Below are positions 11,501-23,780 of a DNA stretch of 64,000 bases, piece by piece. The notes under the pieces are model-generated. The model was not told the origin of the DNA, searched no databases, and saw only the letters and a list, made by a program, of their open reading frames with translations. Position 1 is the stretch's first letter. Every line of letters begins with the position of its first letter. Source of the stretch: Azolla pinnata (taxonomy: Eukaryota; Streptophyta; Polypodiopsida; Salviniales; Salviniaceae); NCBI GenBank assembly GCA_037176905.1, contig JBBBWG010002225.1, forward strand, positions 97,913 through 161,912, written 5' to 3'. The translations under genes and the position numbers were made by a program.

Positions 11501-12075
11501 TATAATATATATAGGGTTTAGGGTGTGACTATGCATACCTGTAATCTTGTGTTTGTATCGATTCTTTGTTGTGCATGGATGTAGAGGTTTGTGTTAGATG
11601 TCTCTGCATCTTAGTTTGAGTAGTTACATTATTGGCTTCACGGTTATGTGTTGCAGAGCTAGCTCTTTTGGGAATTGGTGTTCTGCTGCATCGTTTTGCA
11701 TGGATTTTCCTGCATGTTAGTATGGATTTTTGTACATGTATGCACGCAGATCTGAAGTTAGGCTACATAGGATCACCAAACAAGCCTTTGAGCTACCACA
11801 TAATACTAGTTATATGCCAGTCTTGGCAGTGCCCATGGAAGGACTTCCAATAGGTCACGAATCATGATTCAGAAGTAGTGGTTCATGAATCACAAATCAC
11901 GAATCATAAACCTGTAAATCGGTGTTCATAAAAAATGATCTTAATGTATATGCATTTGACGGATGTTGATTCAGGTGTGGGCTCTGGATTCAACCCACCG
12001 AAGCATCTCTTGCCAGGTGATGTCGTCACCATATCCATCGAAGGCATTGGACTGCTGACAAATACCGTGAGATAA
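5595..12075 (+). CDS. Fumarylacetoacetate hydrolase-fold protein (FAHD1/FAHD2 type), 10 exons
   Basis: The exons are 5595-5919, 6571-6649, 6943-7044, 7495-7663, 7799-7898, 8019-8088, 8232-8286, 8786-8905, 9071-9179 and 11975-12075. All junctions are GT-AG and in frame, giving 409 residues. Residues 1 to about 108 are a His/Ser-rich, poorly conserved presequence that suggests organellar import, target uncertain. The FAH domain runs from about residue 190 ([17 protein letters not shown]). Family metal ligands are visible in [14 protein letters not shown] (two Glu) and NDVTARD (Asp), followed by the [12 protein letters not shown] and [11 protein letters not shown] loops. FAHD relatives act as acylpyruvate hydrolase or oxaloacetate decarboxylase with Mg2+; the substrate here cannot be told. 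Intron 9 is 2.8 kb and includes a LINE-like relic. Its neighbours are a divergent sHSP gene and a convergent GRWD1-like gene. Confidence 0.93.
8188..8219 (+). repeat. (TG)n(CG)n alternating tract in a FAH-gene intron
   Basis: About 16 bases of TG repeats run straight into about 8 bases of CG repeats, a purine-pyrimidine alternation of the Z-DNA-prone type. It lies just before the polypyrimidine stretch and acceptor of exon 7 (8232). Confidence 0.9.
9885..9962 (+). mobile_element. LINE endonuclease fragment (relic)
   Basis: Translation of the plus strand here gives [10 protein letters not shown] followed by a stop soon after. This closely matches the GGDFN core of the apurinic-like endonuclease of plant LINEs. 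The rest of the element is not recognisable nearby. It lies inside the 2.8-kb intron 9 of the FAH-fold gene. Confidence 0.45.
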
Positions 12076-13195
12076 GCAAAGGGGATTCATTCACATTTGC
12101 ATAGAGCTTGTTGGGAGCTATGGAGCGAATTTTCATTGGCTTTTGAATCCTGATTCATTTGTATGCTAATACGAGTCATGCTGATAGATATATGATGATG
12201 CGTAGAATTTTTTGTACGCTATATATGGTCCCTTTTGTGATGTTTGTTAAGGAAGCTCTTCCTACTTTGTAATACCTCTATGCACAAGTCTCGAATTAAG
12301 TAGAATTCATCTCGCATGCGATATCTAAGATTGTTAATAGTGGCTATTAGAACATAACCTAACTGTTCTTGTTGTGCAAATTGAGGCAAAAATACGTGTG
12401 AGCTTACTTAAAAAGTTTGTTGTCTGCAACAGTATAGTTTTTTGCCGATTGGCCAGCCATCGATTCAAAGCAAAAACACTCATGCTTGAAAATGAATCAA
12501 ATTTCAACAATATGGTGTAAGGCTTCATCTTCTAGAAATGCTAGCTAATTACGGAAGGGACTTTGGACCACACAATAATTCTAACTAATCATTCATTACC
12601 CACCACTTGACCAACCACTTGACAAAGTTAGGATATGAATTATATAGCCATATTTCATCACCCATGAGGACCTCAATTGTAACCTCAAGTATAGGATTTC
12701 CATGTGAAGATAATCATTATTACATATGATGAAGATCTGATCTCAATTCTAAAACCTCAAAGATCATGGGTTGCTGAATACCTTGTCAGGTACATCAAAC
12801 CCCTAGCTTGTTAAGTTGTGAGATTGAGAGACCAAATACCACTTTCTTTTAAATCCATTCAACAGTTGACTGTGTATTCCACAATGATTCACAAACTGAT
12901 TGATGCATATTCGGATGTAAGCCCTCTTGACCATTGGCTCGTTTGTTGAGGTGCTTCACTCATCAGCTAATCTTTTTTTCACGAAGAGACAATACTTATT
13001 TAAGTGTTTCAAGTATTTCAACACCGTAAATGAGCTGATTAATATTACCTTAAAACAAAATGACCGACCTAACAAGATTTGGAAAGGAAGGTTGAAATAG
13101 AGCAAAATTGATTTGAAGCCAAATATCGTTTATATATATGACGTTACAGAGAATAGGACCTTATCACTCTCCCAACTTCAACACAAAAGCAGAAA
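12076..13195. other. Spacer between convergent FAH-fold and GRWD1-like genes
   Basis: This AT-rich region probably contains both 3' UTRs. No coding similarity, RNA gene or repeat array is visible. Confidence 0.6.
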
Positions 13196-16100
13196 TTATG
13201 GACCCGAAAGATTCTCCAAGTTAGACGGCTTAAAGACATTGAAGCCATCTGCTGCGGTTGAAATGATTAGGCCGGGAATTTGTGCATGCCAGTGGAATTC
13301 TTTCATATCTTTTTGACCCTGCAAAGAAAACAAGTTTAATTTCAGTTCTTTACTAACCCAAAAACAAGAATAAAATTTAGCCTTTCACTCTTACATTTCC
13401 TAGCACTGCTCACTCACATGACATGCGGCTATACTCAACCTCGATGATATGCAACTTCTTACCGCACAAGTTCCTTAATCATTGACGAAAATGATCCTCT
13501 ATTCTTTGCATAGAATACTACTAACCTAATACAACCATTCAAACCTGCCCGTGCAGACAATTGGCATGGGTTCTCTGAATGTATTTATCCGGATAATTAT
13601 GCATCAGTTAACGATGTCAAAAAGGGACAAGAGATTGCTATGCACAGACCCCAATACAGCAGTTGTTAAAACCATTTACGATGATATGACATAACTTGCA
13701 CAAATGCCCCTTTTCAATGGCATTTTGTAAGAGAGGACTCCCCTCCCTTCCATACATATCGTGCAACTGCTGTGAGAAAGGGGTTGTTGATTGAGGTAAA
13801 GTTATAAACGAAAATAAATAGCCCACTGGAAATTTGATTTGGCAGTTTCTGCAATTGAGACTCTTCTCATGGAAAATCCCATTATGTTGGCAAAACTTTC
13901 TTTATAAGATCCCCCCGTCTTGTGAGCAGAAAAAAGGTTTTTCACATTTTCATCAAACATATTACTTTCATGCAAAGACACCAGTATTCTAGGAATTTTG
14001 AAATTGATGCTCTTTGGAAATGAAAAATTAAATGAACAAACTGACCTGATGTACAAATAACAATTGTGGTGGCAGATCATCTGGTGCTGCTACACTTTGT
14101 TTCATATTCGCCCGAAATTCAGCTTCCTCTTCAGCATCCCTCTCCAATGATAAATCCCATATTCTGCAAAAGACCCGATCTTAGTAAAATATGATACGCA
14201 CTATACAATGTAAGAAAATCAAGGCAATAAGAAGTTCCCAAGTGAGAAGTATTTTCTGGTTACACAGAAGTGCAAAAATAAGAGAGGTTCTGATTGTGGA
14301 ATTGAAAGTAACATTTTATCAAATCCCTATTCACATTGTTCACTAGGTATATCTTTAATGAAAGGGTAGTGCATGCCAAGTAATGAAAAATATGCATTAT
14401 AAAGGAAGATAAAAACTAAGTGCATAAAACCTCTTAAACATCTATATATATATATATATATATATATATCTCAAAAGGGCACATGAGAACCAAAAGGGCA
14501 TGCAAAATCATGTATTTCAATGCGTTTCTATTCTTATGGGGGAGAATTCTTAGAAGGCCATTAGGACAAGTGTCATCTATGCAAACAATTCAGACAAAAC
14601 AGATGAGTGAATCAGTAGTACGTCATTTGATTGTCAGCAGAGGTGACTCCCACAGTTGAAGCTTCATGTGGACTCCACTCAATCGAAGTAACAGGAGATT
14701 TATGATATTTAAAATGGGCCACAAATGAGTCATCCTGCAAAAGCATAAGATTTCAAGTCAGTTGCATGCACCAAAATGCATATGCGTTGTATATGCTAAT
14801 GTATGCAAGCCATTGCATGCTCAGCGAACCAAAGCAAATCAGTGAAGAGTTCTGTAAAACCTTGAAGGCCCGAAGGTCCCAAATACGGAATGTCCCATCA
14901 TCAGCTCCAGATGCAAGCATACAGCTTGCTAGCCTGGTTTAGAGAAACAAATATAGCACAGATTCAAATCTAAGAAGAACTGTATTGCCTAAGATGATAA
15001 TCAAATAAGACTAATACAATAAGTCGAACTATAAGAGGAGGAGCATACAGAGCTTTTTAAGTTAGAAACAAACAAATACCTATTCCAAGAGATTACATTC
15101 ACATCAGAATCATGTGATTTAATTGAAATGACTGAACCATCCTTTCTGCGAGCATCCCAAATTCGTAGAGTCTGATCAACTGAGCACGAAGCAAAGACAT
15201 CAGCTTCTGTCGGACTCCACTGGCATGCACATACACGCATGCATGTCAGTATTCCCAACATCCTTGTCCCACGTTCATAACAAAAACAGAGAGAATATTT
15301 CTACAGTATTTCATGTTGCATGCGTAAGACATATTACACAAAATGACAGGCATAAGGGGAGAACCTGCAGATCTTCCACACTGGATGTGTGCCCTTGAAA
15401 TGCAGACTTATCCACTGACCATTTTCCTTCACTTGTAGGTTCCCAGAGATGAATGTCACTCTTACAATCACCTTTATTCAGGGAAATGAACCAAACGAAT
15501 CGAATTCCCATTGTGAGAAATAATACCAGCCATATTCAAATAAATATCTTAATATAATGCACTCAATCCATAAAAAAGAAATCCTATACAGTGGATTTTA
15601 GTATCTCAAATCTTAAAACAAATCCTGATCATTAGGGAAGATATAAAAGCGAACTGAGGTATTTCCGCCTCATAACCAGTGTAATCCTCTACTGACTTTA
15701 TCCGAATATATACAAACGACCAATGGGAACTAATGCATGCCCTCTCTAATAAGATAGATCACAGATCTAAGAATAAGGTGAGTTTGGCTCTAAGCTCTGC
15801 AGTATGAAGTACACACCTGTAAGTAATCTTCCCGGAGAGACAGAGCTCCAATCCATAGCAAAGCCTTCATCCTTGTGACCTGTAAATACTTGAAGAGGAG
15901 CTTGCCAAGAAGCATTTCCTAAACCCGAACTTGACGTCGATTCTAAACTTGACAGATGACGTAAATGTGCACTAATATCCCAAACCTACAAATGCAGTAC
16001 AGATATCCTATCTCAAAGTGAACCCAAATCCACAGTATTTGCAGAAATGTGATCCACTGATCATGATAGAGATAATTAATTTATCCAAATCAGACCTGGA

Positions 16101-18321
16101 CATAGCCATTATCACTCCATGTAGCAATTATTTGTGGTTGCTGCTGCATAGATCGAACTCGATTTATACCGCCTTGATGTGCAATCATGCGCACCTGATT
16201 TAATATTCCATAGGAGGCACAATATAAAAAAAAGCCACAGTTTGAAGTATTCTAAGAAGCACAATTGTATCAGCTATTTTACCTGTAAAATAGGTGTTTT
16301 TGTCGATAATGATGCACCCTCCTCATCTTCATCGCTGCTGTCATCACTGTCGCTTGCAATGTCATCGTCAGTAGGAACCTGCTTACGCCTAGTACCAGTG
16401 ACATTTGATAGCTTAGCTATAACCACAGAATTGTTTGTGGCAACATCAGCCTGTAATAAATGAACAAAAAATGTGAAACTCCTATATTAGTAGATACAGA
16501 AAACAGTAGGCATAATCCTAGATTTTGCTCACCATGATTTATGTTTCTTGCAATCATACCTGTGTGCCTGCAATGCAGAACAACGTATGAGGGAATTCAT
16601 TCCGCACAACTCCAAGAGTATCGCGCAAGATATCAAAACTGTTTGAAGAAGCAAGAAAAAAAAGAGCTGTTCAAACAATGAAATTTCTATTAAGTACAAA
16701 TAAAGCTAATTACGTCATGAAAGTGCTAACAGAATTCACCTTAAACAAGGCCAGCCAAGACTGAATGCGTGTAGACAGTCATATGCTGTCGGATCAAACT
16801 GCAACTGCTCATCCTCATCTACTCCATCGACGCCAGGTTGCCATACCTGGGCAAGTGCATAGCAGGGGTTAGCATAGAACGGCATGAAAAAGTTGGAAAA
16901 CTGTGCAAACATGATCAAAATAGTGGTTATTCTTTCTTCACCGGGAAATATTTTCCGTTTTTGTTCCATACACGTTTTTCTACTTTCGTGCATACTATTT
17001 TTCATAAGATCGTTTTGATATATGGACACTTCCTGAGGCTTCTTTCTACAATTTTATGAAATAGCTATCCCAGCACTTAGTGCCCGAAAATAAGTTTCCC
17101 CATAATCCACCGCACCTACAGATTAAGACCACACACTGGCACTGGTGGATATGCTTAACGTAAACCTAACAAGACTTTACAGCTCGGCAGACTGCAATTT
17201 GATTTTGTTAATCTCTCAATGTTTGAAGCCAATGATGGGTGTGATGCATTCATCACAAATGTACTTTGTCATAACGAGCATATCCAGGGTGAAACATTTA
17301 GTAGGGGAAATTTCTCTCGTGATGCATTTCTGAATCCTGAAACATAGATATTGCAGACAGAAGGACGAAAAGTTTCAATTGGTTCTACCATAAATGGTCC
17401 ATATCTAGCAGTTTCAGTAGAGTGCTAAGCATGATCTTATGTTCTACACCCATCAATCTTTTCAATCTTTTCCAGAATTAATACAACCCCGATTAGATCC
17501 GCACGAAATTTATCCAAATTCGAGAAACATTGCTTGTGGTCGCCTAGCTCTACCTCAACGCTCCCATAATGATCATTCTGCCCAGCTCTACATCAACGCT
17601 CCCGTCGATATATATAATGTCCAGGATAACTGAGATTCTTCTCTATGGATTGACACAATACCTGATCTTGCATCATCTCAATTCGCGCAGTTAAAAAGGT
17701 AAAGGCTTGCATCTCATATCTTCTCTAAATAGGATATGGTTAGTGCTGAAGAAAGGTTTCTTTATCGATTTCCTATCATGTAGAAAATATAACGAAGGCG
17801 ATAGGAGAGTTTGTAAGAACTAGATTCAAACAAATTTACATGAGAAGAAACGTGAACAATAAAAACTTGTGTCATAGGGAATACTATTTAACGTAGTAAT
17901 TCGGCGAGCTTGGGTATATCTCGACTGGATTTTGTTCCTTCTAGTATTGACTATAAATTTCGACAATTGTCAATGCGAAAACAAATTATCTACTACAGAC
18001 TACGATGCCATGTCAACTGTGCACTTTTCTTTTGTGAGTAAACGAAAAAATCATAGGATTGGAAAACTACCTTTAGGGGAGGCTGTTTTACAGACGAAGA
18101 TCCCCCAGCTGACGGCTTTAACTGCAAAGAGAAGGGAGGAAAACGGTTGAATCAGCGAAGGCGCAAAAAAGAAACGGCATTGCTTACATTTCGTCGTTCC
18201 AGAAATACAGTTAAACCGAGAAAACAGAAACCAAGAAGGAAGGAACTAATAGCCGCACAGAAAGGGAGGGAGGGACCTTAGACTTCTTCCGTCCTTTGCT
18301 CTTCTTGGGATTGCGCGGCAT
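13196..18321 (-). CDS. GRWD1: Glutamate-rich WD-repeat protein 1 (GRWD1) homologue, 13 exons
   Basis: Exons on the minus strand are 18321-18277, 18121-18071, 16846-16740, 16638-16560, 16450-16283, 16194-16096, 15985-15817, 15471-15365, 15219-15080, 14933-14861, 14734-14622, 14163-14046 and 13318-13196. They join in frame to 463 residues. The order is a basic Lys-rich start ([10 protein letters not shown]); a histone-binding N-terminal segment, [18 protein letters not shown] to LGWPCLSFDILRD; an acidic stretch of about 20 residues at about 122-140; then WD40 repeats, including [45 protein letters not shown] and [15 protein letters not shown]. It ends in NLENLSGP. Family members act in the nucleolus in ribosome biogenesis and bind histones. 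Length and architecture match the plant orthologue. A telo-box dyad sits about 60-85 bases before the ATG. Confidence 0.95.
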
Positions 18322-18382
18322 GGCTGCAGAAGATTTGCGGGGGCGCGCACAGGCTACAGCGACAGGAAGCAGGAGCGCAGGA

Positions 18383-18407
18383 GAAACCCTAGCAGAATTA
18401 GGGTTTC
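18383..18407. promoter_or_regulatory. Inverted telo-box dyad upstream of the GRWD1-like gene
   Basis: GAAACCCTA and its exact reverse complement TAGGGTTTC face each other across 7 bases, 62-86 bases upstream of the ATG at 18321. AAACCCTA telo-boxes are frequent near the start of plant genes for translation and ribosome biogenesis, which fits a GRWD1-type product. Binding is inferred, not shown. Confidence 0.55.
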
Positions 18408-18479
18408 TGTGGAACAGAAGAGAGAAGGAGGAAGTTTCTCTTATTTCACAGAAATGCCCCTCCTTCAGTTTTCGCTTTC

Positions 18480-18775
18480 CACTAATTGATTCCCATACTG
18501 AAATTCGACTAACAAAAGTTCATAATTTTAGGAAATCTAATTAATTGATTAAAGTGCTAATGCAGCATTAATCAAGTAATCGAAACATTAATCGATCAGT
18601 TAACTACATGTTAATTGACTTGGTGCTGGTCGATCAGTCGCTGTTAGTCTTTTGAGAGCAGGCGTTAATTTGTAAATTTCTAGTTTTAGCAGGTGTTAAG
18701 TTGCCGTTTGTAAATTTTTTAAAAGCGGTTTGTGGTGCTTTTCCTTGTGTTTTAATGTGGCCCGATATGTACTTC
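18480..18775. mobile_element. Partial copy of the 38-kb terminal-inverted-repeat element
   Basis: The stretch from 18661 (GGCGTTAATTTGTAAATTTC, then TAGTTTTAGCAGGTGTTAAG) matches the right arm of the three elements at 38.1-39.4 kb. The inner part shares TTAATTGATTAA-type words. No good left arm is seen, so it is truncated or strongly diverged. It lies just upstream of the GRWD1-like gene. Confidence 0.5.
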
Positions 18776-19983
18776 TGAGGACTTACCCTAAATGGCAATG
18801 TCACTCGCGCATCGATCAAGATTCAGACAGTGAATTTCCGAGATAGTTTTCCCGAGATCGTGCTCCTCTTCTGCCCATCTGATTATCGGCTAACGCTTCC
18901 GTAATCACCGAAGCGGCATTCACATCAAGGAAATCGGGAAAACAGAGCGTTATTGCACAGTGTAACTAAGTGGAATTCCGACATAAATTTAGGAAGAAGA
19001 AACAAAGAGGTGGGAATGAGCTGTTGGAAGAGGAACCGAGAATTGCATCCGCAGAAAGAGCGATGGTCGTGCTGATACACTTCTGAGTGACCTTTTGTGT
19101 TTTTGATATTTCTGTCCCATCTCTGCTTGTTACGATCATGACAGCTTTGTGCACTGTTATGAACGAAAGTGGAATCTATCGCATCTTCACGACCTATCCT
19201 TGCGCCCATAGAGCTAATTACCATGTTTTTACCTCAGTAACCAGGGCAGTTTCGTCTGTTCCTCTTCAAAAACGGTCCTCGAAGCCCCCAAAACATCAGT
19301 CCAGTTTTCTTCCGTAATCCCTCTCAAAGCAGAAACCAAAACGATCGTCCAAATAGAACCAAGCCCAAGCAATCTGTTGAAGAGCCTGTCGTCCATAATC
19401 GATCTACATGTGCCACAACTTGCAAACCTGCAGCAAACACGATACACAAGTAGCCCCCCAGCTCAGGTTCACAATATAATCCAAGCAAGAAAGCCTATGT
19501 CCATTCTTCATAAGTCTTTGCAGGACGTGTCGCAAAAACGCAACCCCCCCTCGAATCGGGTTCTGTAGTGTCATCGGCGTTAGCTTCTTCGTCCACATCA
19601 GTTAACCGCCAGAGTCCACCGATCGGACAGAAAATGCTTCTTCCATAATCACTCTAAGCGCAATCAGTCTAATCCGGTTGGAGCGTGCTCGAGTCTAAAC
19701 CCAAGTGGCAATCAACGAAACAAGAAGCAATGGAGAGAGAGAGAGAGAGGGAGAGGGAGGCAAGAAGAAACTGCTACCAAAGCCCGGAAAAAAAAAACAC
19801 ACTTGGAGAGAGAGAGAGAGAGCAGAAGAGAGATGTAGGAGTTTGTTGCTTTTACATTGGGTGGTGGGATGGAATTACAAAGCTCAAAAGAGGGGGGGAG
19901 GGTGGAAGGGGCAAGAAGCCAGAGAGCCCGTGGGTCGTCTGTCAAGGCGGTTTTTCGTTCTTCGGGGTTCGTTTGCTTCTCTT
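18776..19983. other. Spacer between PsbO 3' end and the GRWD1-like promoter
   Basis: No gene is recognised. The part from about 19685 to 19983 is likely PsbO 3' UTR and contains two GAGAGA microsatellites (about 19734-19760 and 19806-19826). Short open frames in the rest have no recognisable similarity. Confidence 0.5.
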
Positions 19984-22125
19984 CTACTCTAATTGCGCAT
20001 ACCAGATGCCTTCGATCTTGATGTCCTTGGGGGCCTTGGAGCCGAGGTCGGTGTCGGAGGGCTGGAGGCTCTCGAAGACGCCGCCGATCTCGCCAGTCTC
20101 CGCATTGCTGCGGGCGACAGAGAGCGTGATGTTGCCGGTGAGCGCGGTGGTGTCCTTGTTGTTCTCCTTCGCGAGCTCCTCCTCGTCGCCAGCTCCGCCG
20201 GCGGGGATAGCAACAGCATTGTCGTAGCCCTGGGAGCCGCCGCGGCCCTTGGGGTCGAGGAACGAGGAGCCGCGGTAAGAGGGCACGAGGAACTTCCCGG
20301 AGATCGCATCTGGCTTGCCCGTGGCCACGAGCTCCTTGATCGTGAACAGGAACGGAACCCTCTCGCCGCCTGGCAACTGCACCGTCACCGCCGCGTAATC
20401 GATCCCATCCTTCTCCTCGAACTTCACAGAGCCATCTGCAGAGACCTCGAGCGGGCCCTCGATCTCGTCCAACGTGTACGTCAGCCTCGTCATGAGCTTC
20501 GTCGGCTGGAACTCGGCGGCCCCCGCCTTGAACTGCGGCTCCGCCTTCACGCGGAACGACGTCGGCTCCAGGCACAGCTTCTTCAGCTGGTACTTGCCCG
20601 CCTTGAACGCGAACGCGTCGACGCCGCCCTTGATCACCGGGCACTGGTTCGCGATCCCGCTCCCCTTCACCTCGAGGTACGTCAGGCCCTGCAGCTCGTC
20701 GTACGACAGCCGCCGCGGCGGCCCCTCCGCGTTCGCGGCGCCGCCCTGCGTCCCCAGTAAACGGAAATCGCGCCCAATCAGACGTTTACGGCGTCGATTC
20801 GATTCGTGCTTTTCGATCCGAGACGTTGTGGTTTCGCGAATTAGCAAGCAAGCCTCGAATTCCGATCGCTCGGTTAAAACCCTAAAAAGAGAGCGCTCTG
20901 CGTGCGGCTCCGAAACCCTAAACAAGCCCTCAACAGCTCATCTTCCGAACACCGGCTCCAAAACCCTAAACAAGCCCTCGGTCACACATCCGCCAAACCC
21001 TGGCTCCAAACCCTGAACACGCCCCCCCGGCGGCTCATCCACGAAACCCTACCTCTGAACACCGTTTCGCTTCCGTTCCTTTTTTTTTCTTCTTTTTTTT
21101 AAACAATCCACCAAACCCTAACATTAACCGAACGCGGCATCCTTCGTCGAAACCCTCGATCCCGATCTTTGTGAGGTTGAAACACGCCGATTTCTCTGGG
21201 AGGGCTAAATGTGGGAAGCGTTATCGGATCGGAAGCGCACGACAAAGGGCGTAAAAAAACACAGGACAACAACAGGACATGAATAAGAGCCATCGAACCC
21301 GGGTCTCTCCATTGCATTGCATTGCATGTGTCATAGCAATTTGTTCCCCGCCGGAATCGCACACATACCAGGACACGATCCACGGAAACCCTAAATTGAA
21401 AGTGCGCACCGTTCCGAGCTCCCGCAGATGCGTAAAACCTTGACCTAAACTCCCAATCCTTGACCCCATCCATCGATCCACAGCAAACCCTAATCCTAAA
21501 CCTAACTAACCAATGAGTATCTAATCCGGAAACAGCATACCTCCATCGCAAAACCCTAAACCTAAACCTAAACTGGTATGTGCATTTGTAAACCCTAAAC
21601 CGAAACCAAACCCGCGGATCCATCGCAAACCACAAAACCCTAATCCACACACAATTACACCCATTCCCAAAACCCTAGACCTAATGCAGCCGCCCTAGCC
21701 CTAACCAAGCTCTGTTCCTTTGAGAATCCCTCGATCTTATTCTGCCCCCTAACCTCCTGTGCATTTTCATCAGAAGCCAGAAGCCCGAACCGACAGATCC
21801 GATTCCAGAAAACCCTAATAAGAAGCTCGGAAAGACGAATGAAAAGCACCAAAGGGTGGGGGCGACTTACAGAGACGATGAGCGCGGAAGTAGCCAAGCT
21901 GAGGGCGGCCAGCTTCCCGGCTTCGCCGCACTTGGCGGCGAAGTCTCTGAGGTCATCCTGGAGGGAGCAAGAGATCTTGGAAGGGGAAGAAGAAGCAGAC
22001 GAGGAGGAAGAAGCGGCAGGAGACGAGGTCTTGAGCTGAGAAGGAAGAGAGGAGGAGGAGAGCTTCTCGAGGGAGCAAGGCTGGACGAAGGAGGGGGCGA
22101 GGCGGGCAGTGAGAGAGGCAGCCAT
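19984..22125 (-). CDS. psbO: Oxygen-evolving enhancer protein 1 (PsbO, 33 kDa), two exons
   Basis: Exon 1 is 22125-21871 (85 codons) and exon 2 is 20745-19984 (253 codons plus stop). The donor is TCT|GTAAGT and the acceptor CGCAG|GGC, giving 338 residues. The N-terminus is a Ser-rich stromal transit peptide, followed by a lumenal transfer segment, [17 protein letters not shown], ending in AANA, a lumenal peptidase-type A-x-A site. The mature protein starts [14 protein letters not shown]. The conserved Cys pair (NQCPVIKGG and [10 protein letters not shown]), [52 protein letters not shown] and the C-terminal GIWYAQLE are all present. PsbO stabilises the Mn4CaO5 cluster of photosystem II in the lumen. 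The single 1125-base intron splits the lumenal signal and is packed with telo-boxes. The coding GC content is visibly higher than that of neighbouring genes. Confidence 0.98.
20876..21690. repeat. Array of AAACCCTA telo-box motifs in the PsbO intron
   Basis: More than a dozen AAACCCTA/AAACCCTAAAC copies, and more with one mismatch (for example AAACCCTCG), are scattered over about 800 bases, all with CCCTA on the plus strand. Transcripts from PsbO would therefore carry UAGGGUUU. Spacing is irregular and the intervening sequence unique, so it is not a simple telomere tract. Confidence 0.8.
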
Positions 22126-22246
22126 GGCGTCTTCTTCTGCTTCTCAGCGATCTCAGGTCTCGAGTCTCTGTGTTTTCTCTGCGCAGGATATGGTAGCGCA
22201 AGCCGCTCTTCTTGTCCACAAAGGGAGGCGCAGAAGAGAAGAAGAA

Positions 22247-22283
22247 GATAAGGAGAAGGGGATAAGCCCTCTCCTCTCATTGG
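22247..22283. promoter_or_regulatory. I-box pair and CCAAT box in the PsbO promoter
   Basis: GATAAG occurs at 22247-22252 and 22261-22266, and ATTGG (CCAAT on the sense strand) at 22279-22283. These lie about 120-160 bases upstream of the PsbO ATG. I-boxes are common in light-regulated plant promoters. Some of this may be transcribed leader, and function is inferred from motif and context only. Confidence 0.35.
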
Positions 22284-22419
22284 CCCTCTCTCTCTCTCTC
22301 TTCTCTCTCCTGTCTCCTCTCTCTAACCAGGCTCTTCTTCTTCCATTTGTGTCCTTTTCTCTCTCTTCCAACAAAAACACTTGTACACAAGTGAAGTCTT
22401 CTTGATGAAGCAATTGTCT

Positions 22420-23079
22420 TGCAGCTAGCTAGTTGCAGCAAGCAGCTGACTGAAGGAAGCTTTGACACAAGATGATATGATTTTTACCTGCTCACTCTGC
22501 ATCGATGCTCATCTGGCACAGAGCGTCGAGCCGAGAATCCCGACTCGCTGCGATCGGCTGTATATATATACATATATATATATACACGGGATGCTTGCGA
22601 ATGCGTTCAATCCGCGAATCGCTGTTTACCTGGTCACATGAACGTGTTGGAATCGTCGGTATTAGCATTTATATCATGATTCTGTGTTTGATCGATTGGC
22701 TAGACTAATTGAGCTTGTAAGTAATATTGTGGGTTCGAAACATGTCTATGTGACGATCGAGAGATTTGATGTCGAGCTGATAATAGGTCGAGATTTTATG
22801 CGCCAGCTCCGTGCTTGCCGATTGAATCCAACAACACTGCGTTCACCCTTGTTTATCACGTAATCCCTCGGTACTCACTGTTGGTGATTGTTTTTCTTCT
22901 TACTGATCGGCATAAATCGCGGAGCGCACATCCAATTGTCATTGCGTCGGGCAACGTCGAGGCAGTACATGTCAAATATGTGGAGTATAATTATATCCTG
23001 AAATCCGTTGGGCAATGGAACCATAGGGAACAATGAGTGTTATCCTCCACTTGCATGATGCAAAACAAACGATTGCATG
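22420..23079. other. Spacer upstream of PsbO
   Basis: No gene is recognised. It contains a TA-rich near-palindrome at about 22560-22588 (TATATATATACATATATA). The open frame 22815-23036 resembles nothing known to me. Confidence 0.5.
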
Positions 23080-23780
23080 GTGGTCGCCCACATCTCTCTC
23101 AAGTTAAGCCCCCAATCAACTCTTTCTAAGTAAAGACCTTTGTTAGCTCTAAGAATTCTGAATACCAACTATCATTTTTATTTTTATTTTATAACAAGAT
23201 CCTTCCATTAGTAAAGAAATGATACAAATGAAGATCAGCTAAACTTATCAACGTACACATCGTAAAAGATGCCCGTGACAACATAACTAGTTATTTATGA
23301 AAAATATGGTGCAGAAAGAATAACTCCTAGATTACGACATCTTAATCTTAGTCTTCAATAGCAACCCACCTTGAATGTAGTAGCAATGATGTGTGCCTTG
23401 AAATTACATACCTTAGACCTCTCTAACCCTCCTCCATTTTTCAGTCAAAGATAACACCTTTAAATTATAGGCAAAGTTAACAGCCAACCAGGAGTATCAT
23501 CATTTCATTTTAAACCCTATGGCATCCTCATATGAAATGGAAAAAGAGATCATAATCTATAGAACTTCCTCCATCTTTGAGTTGCTTTATCGGATATGCC
23601 AGTAATAACATCCCATTGACCTTTCAAACATGTACATTTCTGTCCATATAAGTTGGCACTACTTTCGTAGGTGAAACCTATATCTTTTGAAAGGCCATTA
23701 TGCATCTTGCTTTTCAAATTGCCCACATTAACACCGAAACTATTAGATCCCATACCTTATCTTTCTTTAAGGTTACACCA
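23080..23780 (-). mobile_element. LINE reverse-transcriptase C-terminal region (relic)
   Basis: The minus strand near 23751-23686 translates as KVWDLIVSVLMWAI, then a stop where Trp is expected, then KARCIMAFQKI. This is the pattern after the reverse transcriptase in plant LINEs (VW..I...LW.IWK.RN..). Further degenerate sequence with stops continues to about 23090. It is non-functional and lies in the PsbO/bS6c spacer. Confidence 0.5.

Noticed and set aside
19712-20760. Large antisense and off-frame open frames over PsbO exon 2
   Set aside because: The GC-rich exon leaves other frames open, and the PsbO frame itself is unambiguous.
22725-22760. tRNA-like GGTTCGAAAC word
   Set aside because: No acceptor stem, anticodon arm or D-arm could be built around it.
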